The position numbers and the translations under genes are program-made. This document shows positions 52,101-61,425 of a stretch of DNA of 64,000 bases, piece after piece. Where the stretch lies: the NCBI GenBank assembly GCA_027625915.1, contig JANTQA010000047.1:14384001-14448000 (forward strand), given 5' to 3'. The notes beneath the pieces were generated by a model. The model was given only the letters and a program-made list of their open reading frames with translations, was not told the origin of the DNA and searched no databases. This stretch comes from Anaeramoeba flamelloides. Lineage: Eukaryota > Metamonada > Anaeramoebidae. Positions within the stretch are counted from its first letter, which is position 1. Each line of letters opens with the position of its first letter.

Positions 52101-52809
52101 TCTTGTTGAATCACGTTTAAATAGAAAAATTGATGAAGAAACACTTACAATTATTGATGAATTTAACATAGATCAAATTGAAGAATTATTGTATTGGGTT
52201 TATACAGGCAAAATAAAAAATTATCAACGTCTTAAAAATACGGCAAAACGACTAGGAATCAATAATTTTCTGGGAAAATCCCATCTTACTGGGTTAAGAC
52301 AAGATATTACAAACATGTACCATCGTAAAGAAACCTATGATTTTACTGTCATAGTTAGAGGTAGTAAAATTAAGGCCCATAAGTGCGTTTTACAAGCAAG
52401 AAGTAATTTATATAGAGGTTTATTTTTAACCTGCTCTCAAGATAATACAGATACGGTACACGACTACACAAAAACAGATTTAAAAGCTTTGCGTGCTTTA
52501 ATTTATTTTTTTTATACAGATTCAATTAAACCTAACCTCCCAATTAAGATTGTTGGTGAAATGTATATGTACATCGAATACTTCCAATTAAACGATAATT
52601 CTTCATTAATAGATAAATTAAATGATTATAAAAAAAATAGATCAAAACAAATTAAAAAATTTCAAAACAAGAATGTTAATAGTAAAAAAAATTCAAAAGA
52701 AAAAGTTCAAAGTAATACAAATACAAATACAAATACAAATCAAAAGAATAATAAAAAAAAGAAAAAAAAGCAAGGTAGAAAAGATAAAAGAAGAATTAGA
52801 AAAAATTGA
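46153..52809 (+). CDS. ankyrin-repeat protein with two BTB domains (4 exons)
   Basis: CDS join(46153..46245, 46333..46530, 50010..50411, 51838..52809), 554 aa, all introns phase 0 and GT-AG. Ankyrin repeats cover about residues 5-270: GKTPLYEAIQ, LLLKNGADPNQ, ELLKRGADVNIKN, GNLPLHIC, GSTALHIY, LLLESNADPNIRD, SPIHLAVTKQNEEVL, LLHNGSNPNLMDEN, NTPLHYLYEG, LLLNYGGDPF. BTB 1 (about 302-372, LTDCSFKVLNKTIPFHKSLV ... YWVYTGKIKNY) is short and diverged; BTB 2 (about 398-486, YDFTVIVRGSKIKAHKCVLQ ... IYFFYTDSIK) is more typical. The tail (490-554) is Lys/Asn-rich with a TNTNTN run and could act as a nuclear signal. The ankyrin/BTB/BTB order resembles Cul3-adaptor proteins (ABTB1-like), but the partner is unknown. 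The ATG at 46153 follows a Phe-rich open stretch in frame and is the first plausible start. Confidence 0.85.
46246..46332 (+). other. 87-nt stop-free intron 1 of the ankyrin/BTB gene
   Basis: GTTAGT donor and TTCAAAG acceptor. Its length is a multiple of three with no in-frame stop, so retention would insert 29 residues rich in Phe (FFFFFFR). Excision gives NEINELYQ|GKTPLYEA, an ordinary ankyrin junction. Confidence 0.8.
46610..46699 (+). repeat. hexanucleotide microsatellite (GAAAAT)n
   Basis: About eleven units of GAAAAT grading into GAAAAA units. On the minus strand it encodes a Ser/Phe dipeptide run, which is only a shadow. Confidence 0.95.
48442..48650. mobile_element. MITE B, inverted copy (in ankyrin/BTB intron 2)
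   Basis: The left end TTTTTCAAAAATTGTGAGTCA and right end GTGAGTCACAATTTTTGAAA are inverted repeats. The interior (CTGAAATAATAAATTG...) matches the reverse complement of the 6546-6745 copy. 209 bp, non-coding. Confidence 0.65.
50412..51837 (+). other. intron 3 of the ankyrin/BTB gene, with repeat D
   Basis: GTAAAC donor and ATTTTAG acceptor; joins NPNLMDEN|KNTPLHYL. Most of it is repeat D copy 1 (50478-51452). A 25-nt A run lies near 51769-51793. Confidence 0.85.
50478..51452 (+). repeat. dispersed repeat D, copy 1
   Basis: Matches 55671-56297 in the same orientation, with about 320 bp extra in the middle of this copy. Two cores are almost identical: TTTGAAAGTATTTGAAATCA and flanks (about 50573-50640), and GAGTTCTAAGTTACCCATAC and flanks (about 51308-51420). 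It has no ORF and no obvious termini. Confidence 0.85.
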
Positions 52810-53429
52810 TTTTTTTCGAATGTAATATATCAATCGTCCTAACCAAGAAGGTCATATGAAAATTGATTTTATTATTTTTTGATTTAATATTATAAACAAT
52901 AAAAAAAGAACTCATTTTTTTTTTTTTTTTTATTTTATTTTTATTTTATTATTTTCTTTTTCTATATATTTTCTTTTTTTTCTTATTAAAGTCAATTCAA
53001 AATAAAGCATTATTTGAACAAACGTATAAAGAGTAAAAAATTTGGACTTTGTACTATTGAAAAAAATATTAATATTTATTTTGAAAAAAAATCTGATTGT
53101 TGACTTGTTTATTTTTAAAAAGAAATATTGAAATTTTGCACTTTAATTTTTTTCATATCCCTTAGCACCCTGGATTTGCCTAAATTTCAAAAAGTTTTTA
53201 AAAAAAGATTTAAAAGGATATTGATTTACTAATATATTAATTTTCTTATTTGTCTTTAATCCAGATTTGAATTATAATAAAAAGTCAAAATAGTTCAAAG
53301 ATAAAGTAGCCAAGTTATTGATTTTTTTTTTGTAATTGGAAAAAAAATTAATTAATTATTCATTTTTACATTTTTTTTAAAGATTTTTATTTTTATTTGA
53401 ATTTTTTAAAATCAGAAATTTTATTACAG

Positions 53430-53631
53430 TACAGTCAGTTCCACTTTTAAGGCACAAACCTTCTACAAAATTTAAGGCACAATAAAAAATCCCAAATTAA
53501 GTCACATAATTCAGATTCTCGTAAAATAAATTATATAAAAAAAAAATTACAAATTTTGTACCTTAATTTGAGTTTTTTTTGTGCCTTAAATTTCGTTGAA
53601 AGTTTGTGCCTTAAAAGTGGAACTGACTGTA
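53430..53631. mobile_element. palindromic MITE A, copy 4
   Basis: Starts TACAGTCAGTTCCACTTTTA and ends GTGGAACTGACTGTA; 202 bp and flanked by TA. The termini are perfectly complementary for about 30 bases, making this and copy 1 the best preserved. Confidence 0.85.
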
Positions 53632-54354
53632 ATAGTAATTCAAAACTCACTACATTGATTTATTAATAATAACAATCACTTATTATTGTGAATTTTATGA
53701 TAAAAAGAAAATAAATAAAAAAATAAATTACCCAAACAAATTCCTTTTTTCTTTACTGAAAAAATTTCAATAAATATCGAATCAAGAAAAAAATGAAATT
53801 CTTTTCTTTATGCCAAAATTAAAATTTTGATATGATTAATTTTCGAAAACTTTTATTAAGTAATAGATAATAATTGAAAAACAAAAAACAAAAAAAAAAT
53901 TAAAATAATTTCATTTATTACATTTTGTATTAAAAAAATATAAATTACTTTTTAATCAATAATTTAATTAACCCTAAATTTTTTAAAAAAATAAAAAATA
54001 ACTTTTAAATACTATTCCAAGATAATAAAATAATCTCCAAAACCAAAGTTTTTTTTTATTAAATTTTGATATTGGTAAAAATTTGAATAATATATTTCTG
54101 AAATTTGAATTTTTCCTTTATAAATTAATCCAGATTTGGAAAAGAAGTTCTGATATATGGTCTCAAATTCAATAATATTGTTTATTTTATGTCTAGATTA
54201 TAAAAAGTCAAAAATTAAAAAAATTAAAAAATTCAAAAAAAAATCAAGTATTAATCTTACTCGAACTATTGTCCAAATCATTTAAAATTTGAAAAAAATT
54301 CTTGTTGAAAAAATTTCCAAATTTTACAATGAAAAAAAGGTGGGTGGTTTTATA

Positions 54355-55014
54355 GAACGAAAATTGACGAAAATTGAAAATTTCAGAAAAAAAATATTGA
54401 ATATTAGTGTTAAATATTGAATATATTAAATATTTATTGACAATTTTAGAAATTAATGAATATTTTGAGACAATTTTAGAATTATTGATAAAAATAATTG
54501 AACTTTCAATTTTTTTATTAATTTTTCAATTATTAATCAAATTATTCAATATTTTAATTTTTTTTTACAGAAATAAAATGATTCAATAATAATTATAATT
54601 ATTCAAAAAAAAATAAAATTAATCAATAATTATTGTTAAAAAAAAAATCTAACTTTAACTAGACTAACCTAGACTAACAGCAACCTAAATTCCTACTTTA
54701 ACTAACCTAACCTAACCTAACCTACCCTACCCTACCCTAACCTACCCGATCCAATATAACCCAACCCAACCTAACCTCCTACTAACCCAACGGTACTAAT
54801 CTAACCTAACCTAACTTAAACTTTGAATTAACCGAATTATTGAATATTTTGATAAAATTTTTGAATTATTGATAAAAATATTGAAATATTAATAATTTTT
54901 TTTTGATCAATAAATTTGAAAAATAATCAATAAATTATTAAATATATTCAAGAATTAACACTAATAATCAATATTTATTTTCGGAAATTTTCGATTTTCG
55001 TCAATTTTCAATTC
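54355..55014. repeat. foldback element with telomere-like CCTAA-rich core
   Basis: The left arm begins GAACGAAAATTGACGAAAAT (54356) and the right arm ends in its near reverse complement (ATTTTCGTCAATTTTCAATTC, ending about 55014). The arms are about 180 bp and imperfect, with shared AATATT.A.TATTAGTGTTAA. The centre (54650-54820) is strongly C/A-rich: CTAACCTAACCTAACCTAAC (54703-54722) then CCTACCCTACCC and degenerate variants, i.e. (TTAGG)n on the minus strand. No coding. Confidence 0.85.
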
Positions 55015-55670
55015 TTAAATACAAACGCCGAAAAAAAATATTATTTTTTTTTCAAATTTAATTTTTTTTTTTTATTTTCAAATTATTGAGAATGAAATAT
55101 AGATATTGATATTGAAAGATAATCAGTAGATAAAATAAATTTTCTCTGTTATATCAAAATAAATTTTGTAATGAATAAATTATTTAATCAAGCATTTTAT
55201 GCAATTTTGGGGTGCAAATGGCCATAAAAAAATTTCCAGTCAAGTATGATGTGTTTTAAACATTAAAAATAAGAGGTTTTTGATGTCTAGACAAACTTTT
55301 CAAAAAAAAAAAAAAAATTTATTTTGACAAAATTTGAAAAAATAATAAAATCACAATAACCAAAAAAAAATTACCAATGTTGAAAAATTATTTTCAAGTT
55401 ATTTCTTTATAGTAAGTAACTATACAATTTTTAATTATAAAACTTTCTTTCTAAGACAATTTTTTTACAATTCTAAATCTTATAATCCTTTGATAACATT
55501 TCAAATTAAAAAATTCTGTTTGAAATGTTTTTAGTATATTTGGGGTGATAATTACATAAACCCAAAAGATTGTTTTTCGATTAATTTTTGTTTTACTTTT
55601 GGGATTATTTTGATATTTTGGATCTAGGATTTAAATATTGTGATCGGGAACTTTAAAAGAATAGAAAAAT

Positions 55671-56297
55671 TTATTATTGAATGGGAGTGAGATATTATCA
55701 AAAGATAGAATACCCTGTTTGAAAGAACAATTCTACTTTATTTAGTGATTTTTATCCTCAGTAAAACTTTGAAAGTATTTGAAATCATAGAGTAATATTT
55801 TCTTTAAATAATTGGAAAAGACAAATAGAAAAGACTAAAGAAAAGGAAGGAATTTTTTTATAGAGTTTTTGAAAAAGTATTAAAAAAAGTAACAAAAGAA
55901 AGAAAAAAGTCAAAAAAAAAAAGAATTTATAAAGAGTTTATGAATAGTAATTGGGAAAACATCCAAAAAAAAAAAAAAAACTATTTCTATCTTTAATTAT
56001 GAACACCCAAAATCAAAACCACTATACTTTTGGTTAATTTAAGTTTAGTTTGATAGTTGTTCATGATGGTAATTTAGGTTTATAGGTAATGGTTAGATTG
56101 TTGAAATTTCTTTTTTCTTTTTAAGCTCCTTTTTTTTTTTAACCCTTTGTTATTTTTTTGTCTTTATACTTTCTTTTTAGAGTTCTAAGTTACCCATACT
56201 GTTATGTCTCAGTATATCCCAGTATCAGCAACTATCTACTTGATCTTTTTCCTTTATAACTCTTCTTCTCAATTTGAAGAAATTCAGCTATGGAAAA
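55671..56297 (+). repeat. dispersed repeat D, copy 2
   Basis: 627 bp version of 50478-51452, lacking its middle segment. It shares GGAATACCCTGTTTG-like sequence and the ACCCATACTGTTATGT.TCAG core. It ends where the foldback at 56309 starts, so the foldback may have inserted beside or into it. Confidence 0.85.
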
Positions 56298-56308
56298 AAA
56301 AAGGGTCT

Positions 56309-57084
56309 GTGAAATATTCCCGAAAATACCCGAAAATCGAAAATACCCGAAAAATTTTTAACCACATAAAAACACGTTTTGGACAACCCCGAAGAAACCT
56401 AATGCCAATATACTCAGTTTAATGATGAAATAACAATTTTACTTTGATACAAAATATTTTTTTTTTGAATTTTCTACTTTAAACTACTCTAAAGAGGTTT
56501 TGGTACCTTTTGAGTATATTTGAGTAATTGTTGGTACTTATTAGTGCTCGTGTATGGGTAATTCAGGGTATTGGTAAGGGCTGTGTTAGGTTTGGTATGG
56601 TGTGTGTTATGTTTGTATGTTTTGGTTAAGCCAGTTCCTTTTATGGAATGGGAAGTTAAATAAAGTTTGGCTTGGGTCACCTTGTGTTGGGTATGTATTG
56701 TACGATTAGATATTACCCCGTTATTTTAGGATTTTATTTAAGATTACAAAATTATAGGTAATGATACACAATTAGAAATTTTCTTTACAAGTACATTTTC
56801 TCACACGTTAATACCATTTCCAAATGATCAGGAATATTACATTCATCCAAGGTATTCATTCTTTCCTCACAAAATGGGTTGGAGACCATTCCCTAAAATT
56901 TAAATTTTTTGAATTTTGATATTTTCCGAAAAAAAAATTTTTTTTCGAAATAAAATTCCAACTTTACATTTAAGTTGAGTATATTGTCACTAGAGTTTCT
57001 TAGAAGTTGTTCAAAAAGTGTTTTTTAAAGGTTAAAAAATTTTAGGGTATTTTCGATTTTCCGGTATTTTTGGGAATATTTGAT
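56309..57084. repeat. foldback element with G/T-skewed core
   Basis: The left arm 56309-56425 (GAAATATTCCCGAAAATACC ... CAATATACTCAGTTTAA) is the imperfect reverse complement of 56972-57084 (TAAGTTGAGTATATTG ... GGTATTTTTGGGAATATTT). The interior 56480-56710 is strikingly G/T-rich on the plus strand (GGTATTGGTAAGGGCTGTG, GGTTTGGTATGGTGTGTG), unlike the surrounding DNA. No convincing ORF. Confidence 0.8.
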
Positions 57085-57450
57085 AGATTCAAAAAAAAAA
57101 AATGAAATTAAAAAATAAGTACTTTTTAATTTGTATTTTTATAGAGAATTTTAGGTTCTTTATGTATTTTATAGAGTACCTTCAATACAATTGAAAATTA
57201 TCTTATTTTGATTGAAATAATTATCGTATTAAGAGAATATAAATTTTCAAATTGTGTTTAATTTTAATTTTTGATTATATTTATATTATTCGTCCAACCT
57301 TATAAATAATTTTTATTTTTATCAAGCAAACAAGATCGAATTTCTTAAAATTAAAGAGAGTAAATTTCAGAATTGTTTTATCAAGTATAATATAATTAAA
57401 AAAAAAAAAAAAAAACAGGATTAAAAACAATTAATATCATTTATTTATAA

Positions 57451-60400
57451 TTATAACCATAAATTATAAAATGTAGTTTCTGAAGGGGGTGTTATCCAAA
57501 TTGAAGGCAAGTCATTAATTTTGTCAATTTGTTCAATTTTTGTAAATAATTGATTTTGATTTGTTTTTTCAAATGTTGGTAAACCATCTTTTTTATAAAC
57601 TAATTTATTATCAAAGTTCTTTTTCTTTTTGAAACTAAAATTAAAACCAGAATTGATTTCAATTGTATCATTTTTCCACGTTGCAGAAATTTTTGATCCA
57701 TTCTTAAATTGTAAATTACCTTTCCCCAATTTTTTACCATTGTCCATTTTCCCTTCATATTTGATTTTATTTACAATTTCATTGACTACATTGTCAACTG
57801 GGTAACCATTTGACCAATTCGAAGAAATCTGTTGAATTAAATCATTATTTTCTGTAAATTGAGAAACTTCCCAATTAAATTCTTTTTCTTCGCTTCTCAT
57901 TTTTCCAAAAGAATCTAAATTTGATACATCAATAATATTTTTATATCTTCTAAAAGAACCGTGTCCATTGGGCAGATCATTTTCCCATGATCCTTCATAT
58001 ACTATTTTATTAAAAATGAGACTACCTTTCCCTGTTCTTAAACCATTTTCGAAATTGCCAAAATAAATTTTATTTTTGTTATACCATAAAATTCCTTTAC
58101 CATGCTTAACGTCTAATTTCCATTCCCCGACATATTTTTCGTGTTGTTTAAATAATTTACCATACCCATGACGCTATGAAGTAGGAATATTTTTTAGGTT
58201 TTGACAGGAAATAAAAAAAAAAAATATCGAAATTAGGAAAAAATTCGAAATAAAAAAAAAGAAAAAATTTTAATTAGGTGCTTTATGAAAAATTTTACAA
58301 TTGTAATTTTTTGTCAATAATAAAAAAAAAAAGAATTGAGTCAGATAATCATAGAGTTTAATTCAATAAAATTGAGTCAAAAATAGTTTGTAAATAAATT
58401 TGGTTCATTCTTTACAAATTTGAAAATTTTTCTTGGAAAATAATTCTAATTTTTGGTTTTTTATTTTCTTTTTCAAATAAATTTCAATTTTTGTAAACTA
58501 GATTTCAGTAAAAAGTGAATATCCTTAAAACAATGTAAGTAAACAAGCAGTAATTCTTTTTATTTTCATCAAGGGATAGGAAAAATATTTATGTTTTACC
58601 ATTTTTTTCGAATTTTTTGCATTTTTAGTTAATCTTTATCCCAGGCATATGATATCCTTATTTTAATATTTGATATATCTTTCTTCTTCTCTCTTTTTTT
58701 TTAATTTTTATAATTTTTTCTTAAATTACTTCCTTCTTTCAATAAATAAATAAAGTTTAATCGATCTTTTACATTTTTCCATTCTAAAGGTTACGCCCTC
58801 TAAACAATGCTGCAATAAATTATATTTGAATATTTTAAGTTTTCATAAAATAAGAGATTGAGAAATCATTTATGTTTTCTCATTTTTTTTATCTTTTGTA
58901 TTGAAGAGAGAAGAGTATAACATCCGAAAATGGGGGATATTATACATGTTAATGAGAGAGTTTTGAAGAGGCTAAGGGTTAAAACTTTTGAATCAAAGAG
59001 TACAGGATTCAGAAGATTTTTAATTAAGCTCCTAGTTTTACTAAAATATCTGACAAAAGAAGTGCATGTTTCTAGAACCGAACCAGTGTTACCAAAGTGG
59101 CACTATGAAATTCTACCAGTTCGGCAATAAATCCTTTCGTCATTTTTTTATCTTTTTAATTCATTTTTCCCATTTCATTTTTAAAAAATTTTCAAGGACA
59201 ATTAATATCTCTTTAAATTTAAAAAAGAAATTTATCAGATTATTTGTTATTTCATGAAACATTGTTCAATTAAGTAAAAAAAAAAAAAAAAAAAGACAAA
59301 GCAATGGTGCCTAGATCTAAAAGATGGCTCACATATCAACCTTTTTTAAAGTAAAAATCTTTTCAAAAAGCAACTTGTTTTTTCAAAAAATGAAAAAGAA
59401 AAAGTAAAAGAAAAAAATATGATCAAAGTAAATACGATAAAAGAAACAATAAAAAAAAAAAAAAAAATCCATACTAAACCTTTCGACCAATCACCCAAAT
59501 ATAAATCACCATTTTTATAAATCATTTTCCCCTTCCCTGATTTTAAATCGTTTTCCCAACCACCTATATAATTTGAACCATCATTTTCTTCAAAAATACC
59601 AAATCCGTCTTTATAGTTTAAATTAAAGTCTCCAGTGTATTGCGAGCCTGATGGGTAAATGATATAGCCCTTACCTTCAACAAAATTTTGAATAAATGAA
59701 CCACGGAAGGACAATCCCTTGAGGGTGGTATATTCCCCATAGCCATGTTTCATTCCATTTTTAAGAAATCCATCATATTTCGAACCATCCTTCCAAATGA
59801 TTTCCGATCGCCCCTTTGGGGAATTTAATACCCAATTGGATTTAATTATATCTCCATTTGAAAAAATTAATTTCCCGTGGCCCATTTTCATATTATTTTC
59901 AAAGCCGCCTTCAAAAATTGTTCCACTTGGATAAATTAATTTACTGTTTTTATCACAAAGTTTGCCTTCCTTGATTTTGCCAACATATTTTATTTGGTTA
60001 TTAAACAGTATTGTTGTATTCCTGATTTCGTTTTTCAAATTATTTTCTTCTTCAGTTGACTTTTTATTGATACAGCCTTGGATTAATAGTAAAAATTTTG
60101 CCTTTTCTTCTATTGAAAAGGAGATTTCAATACTTGGTGAAATTACTTTGATTACACTATCCTGAATACCAGAATATTTCCCGTCACCCTCTTTGATATA
60201 GATTCCATTAATATCGGTTACTTGAAATAATTTATACATTACATTTTTCTCATAATTATCGGATTGTTGTTCCTTCCCCTTTTCCTTTTCTTTGTTTTTG
60301 TCCTTTCCTTTCTTCTTCTTTTTATTTTGATTTTTTTTACCCTTGCCCTTCCCCTTGCCCTTGCCCTTCCCCTTCCCCTTCTTTTTGCCTATCATTTTCT

Positions 60401-61425
60401 CTTTCTTTTTCTTTATTTCATTTTCATTGCCTTTTACTATATTTGTATTGCCACCGTCCTCTTTATCATTTTTTTTAATTTCAATACACCAAGCTAATTG
60501 GTCTTGAAATAAAAATAATAAAGATTCTGAACCATTATATTGCTTATTTTTTTGATAATTCATAATTTTTATTTTTGAAGAAAAAACTAGTTTCTTTAAT
60601 TTTAAAAATTCTGATGTTTCATTATCTAATACAGTTTTTAAAAGTGGGTTTTGCTCAGAGTACGTCATTAATGAATTTAAAATGGTCTCGGCTTTAATTA
60701 AATTTGGATAATCTGGGTGGTGTTCTAAAGTGTTTTCAAATAATTCATTGATAATTTTTTTATAATTTTCAATCCTTTCGAGTGGCAAATGGATTGATGA
60801 TAATAATTCCTTTTCAGTTTTATGGATTTGCTTCTTAAAAAAATTACTATGGGGCTTTGATCGAAAAAATTTAACAATAAGTGACACGGCGTCTGGGTAT
60901 AATAGCAAATATTGACTATATACTTGTGTTAATTCCGAACTTGAATTAATAAATAATTCCCCGATTGAAACTTCATAATTAAAGGAATTTGATACTTTAT
61001 TTAAAGTGCCACAAAAATGTTTGTGAAATGATATCAAATCTTTCCAATTTATGCAAATAACCGAATGCTCCTCTTTTGTAATAAGGCTGCCAACAGCAGC
61101 TTCAATTTCTAAATTCCTCAACACAGTTCTGTTAAATTTCAGTAACGTTTCCAAAAAATTATATTCACTTGAGAGCAAATTTTGAAAGATCGTATTTCGT
61201 TGCTTTTTTGGTCCACGTGGGATATGCCCATGATTAATCATTTTCCAATCATTTAGCAACGGAATTAAATATTTTGATTTTAAAAATAATGGGAAATATG
61301 TATTACTTAACAATTCTTTGACTTCATTATATGCCTTCGTAAATAAATCACTTCGGAAAATTCGTTTTTCATACCTCGTTCGGATATCTTTAAACGTTTC
61401 TTCTTTTAATCTGACAGGGGTTAAC
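57451..61425 (-). CDS. RGS-tail/RhoGEF/PH-like/MORN protein, 5' exons not found
   Basis: Two minus-strand exons: 61425..59475 and 58173..57451 (phase 0 junction DWSKG L|RHGYGKLF), about 890 codons visible. It opens at a CAAG acceptor in a segment resembling the last helices of an RGS domain (FKDIRTRY, LFTKAYNEVKELLSNTYFPL, FLKSKYLIPLL). A DH domain follows (NLLSSEYNFLETLLKFN ... LPLERIENYKKIINEL), activating Rho/Rac GTPases by nucleotide exchange. A PH-like region (SLLFLFQDQLAWCIEI ... AKFLLLIQGC) is split by a GKGKGK-rich insert (about 60300-60440). About eleven MORN repeats then run through both exons (MKMGHGKLIFSNGD, MKHGYGEY, LRTGKGSLIF, PNGHGSF), probably binding membranes or scaffolds. 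The RGS start must lie in an upstream exon above 61440 that I could not identify. An RGS-DH-MORN order would link G-alpha signalling to the actin cytoskeleton; this is inferred. Confidence 0.85.
58174..59474 (-). other. RhoGEF intron with a higher-GC ORF on the plus strand
   Basis: GTATGG donor and TTCATAG acceptor on the minus strand, 1301 nt. Contains a plus-strand 66-codon ORF (58930-59130, MGDIIHVNERVLKRLRVKTF...) in DNA less AT-rich than its surroundings. No family recognised; it could be a transposon or gene scrap. Confidence 0.8.

Larger units (their letters stand above)
52810..57450. other. intergenic region with MITE A, two foldbacks and repeat D
   Basis: No gene recognised. In order: T-rich 3' flank, MITE A copy 4 (53430-53631), foldback with telomere-like core (54355-55014), repeat D copy 2 (55671-56297), foldback with G/T-rich core (56309-57084). 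This is the convergent 3' side of both the ankyrin/BTB gene and the RhoGEF gene. Confidence 0.65.

Noticed and set aside
56204-56422. 72-codon ORF (starts MSQYIPVSATIYL)
   Set aside because: Spans the end of repeat D and the arm of a foldback, so it is a chance frame across two repeats.
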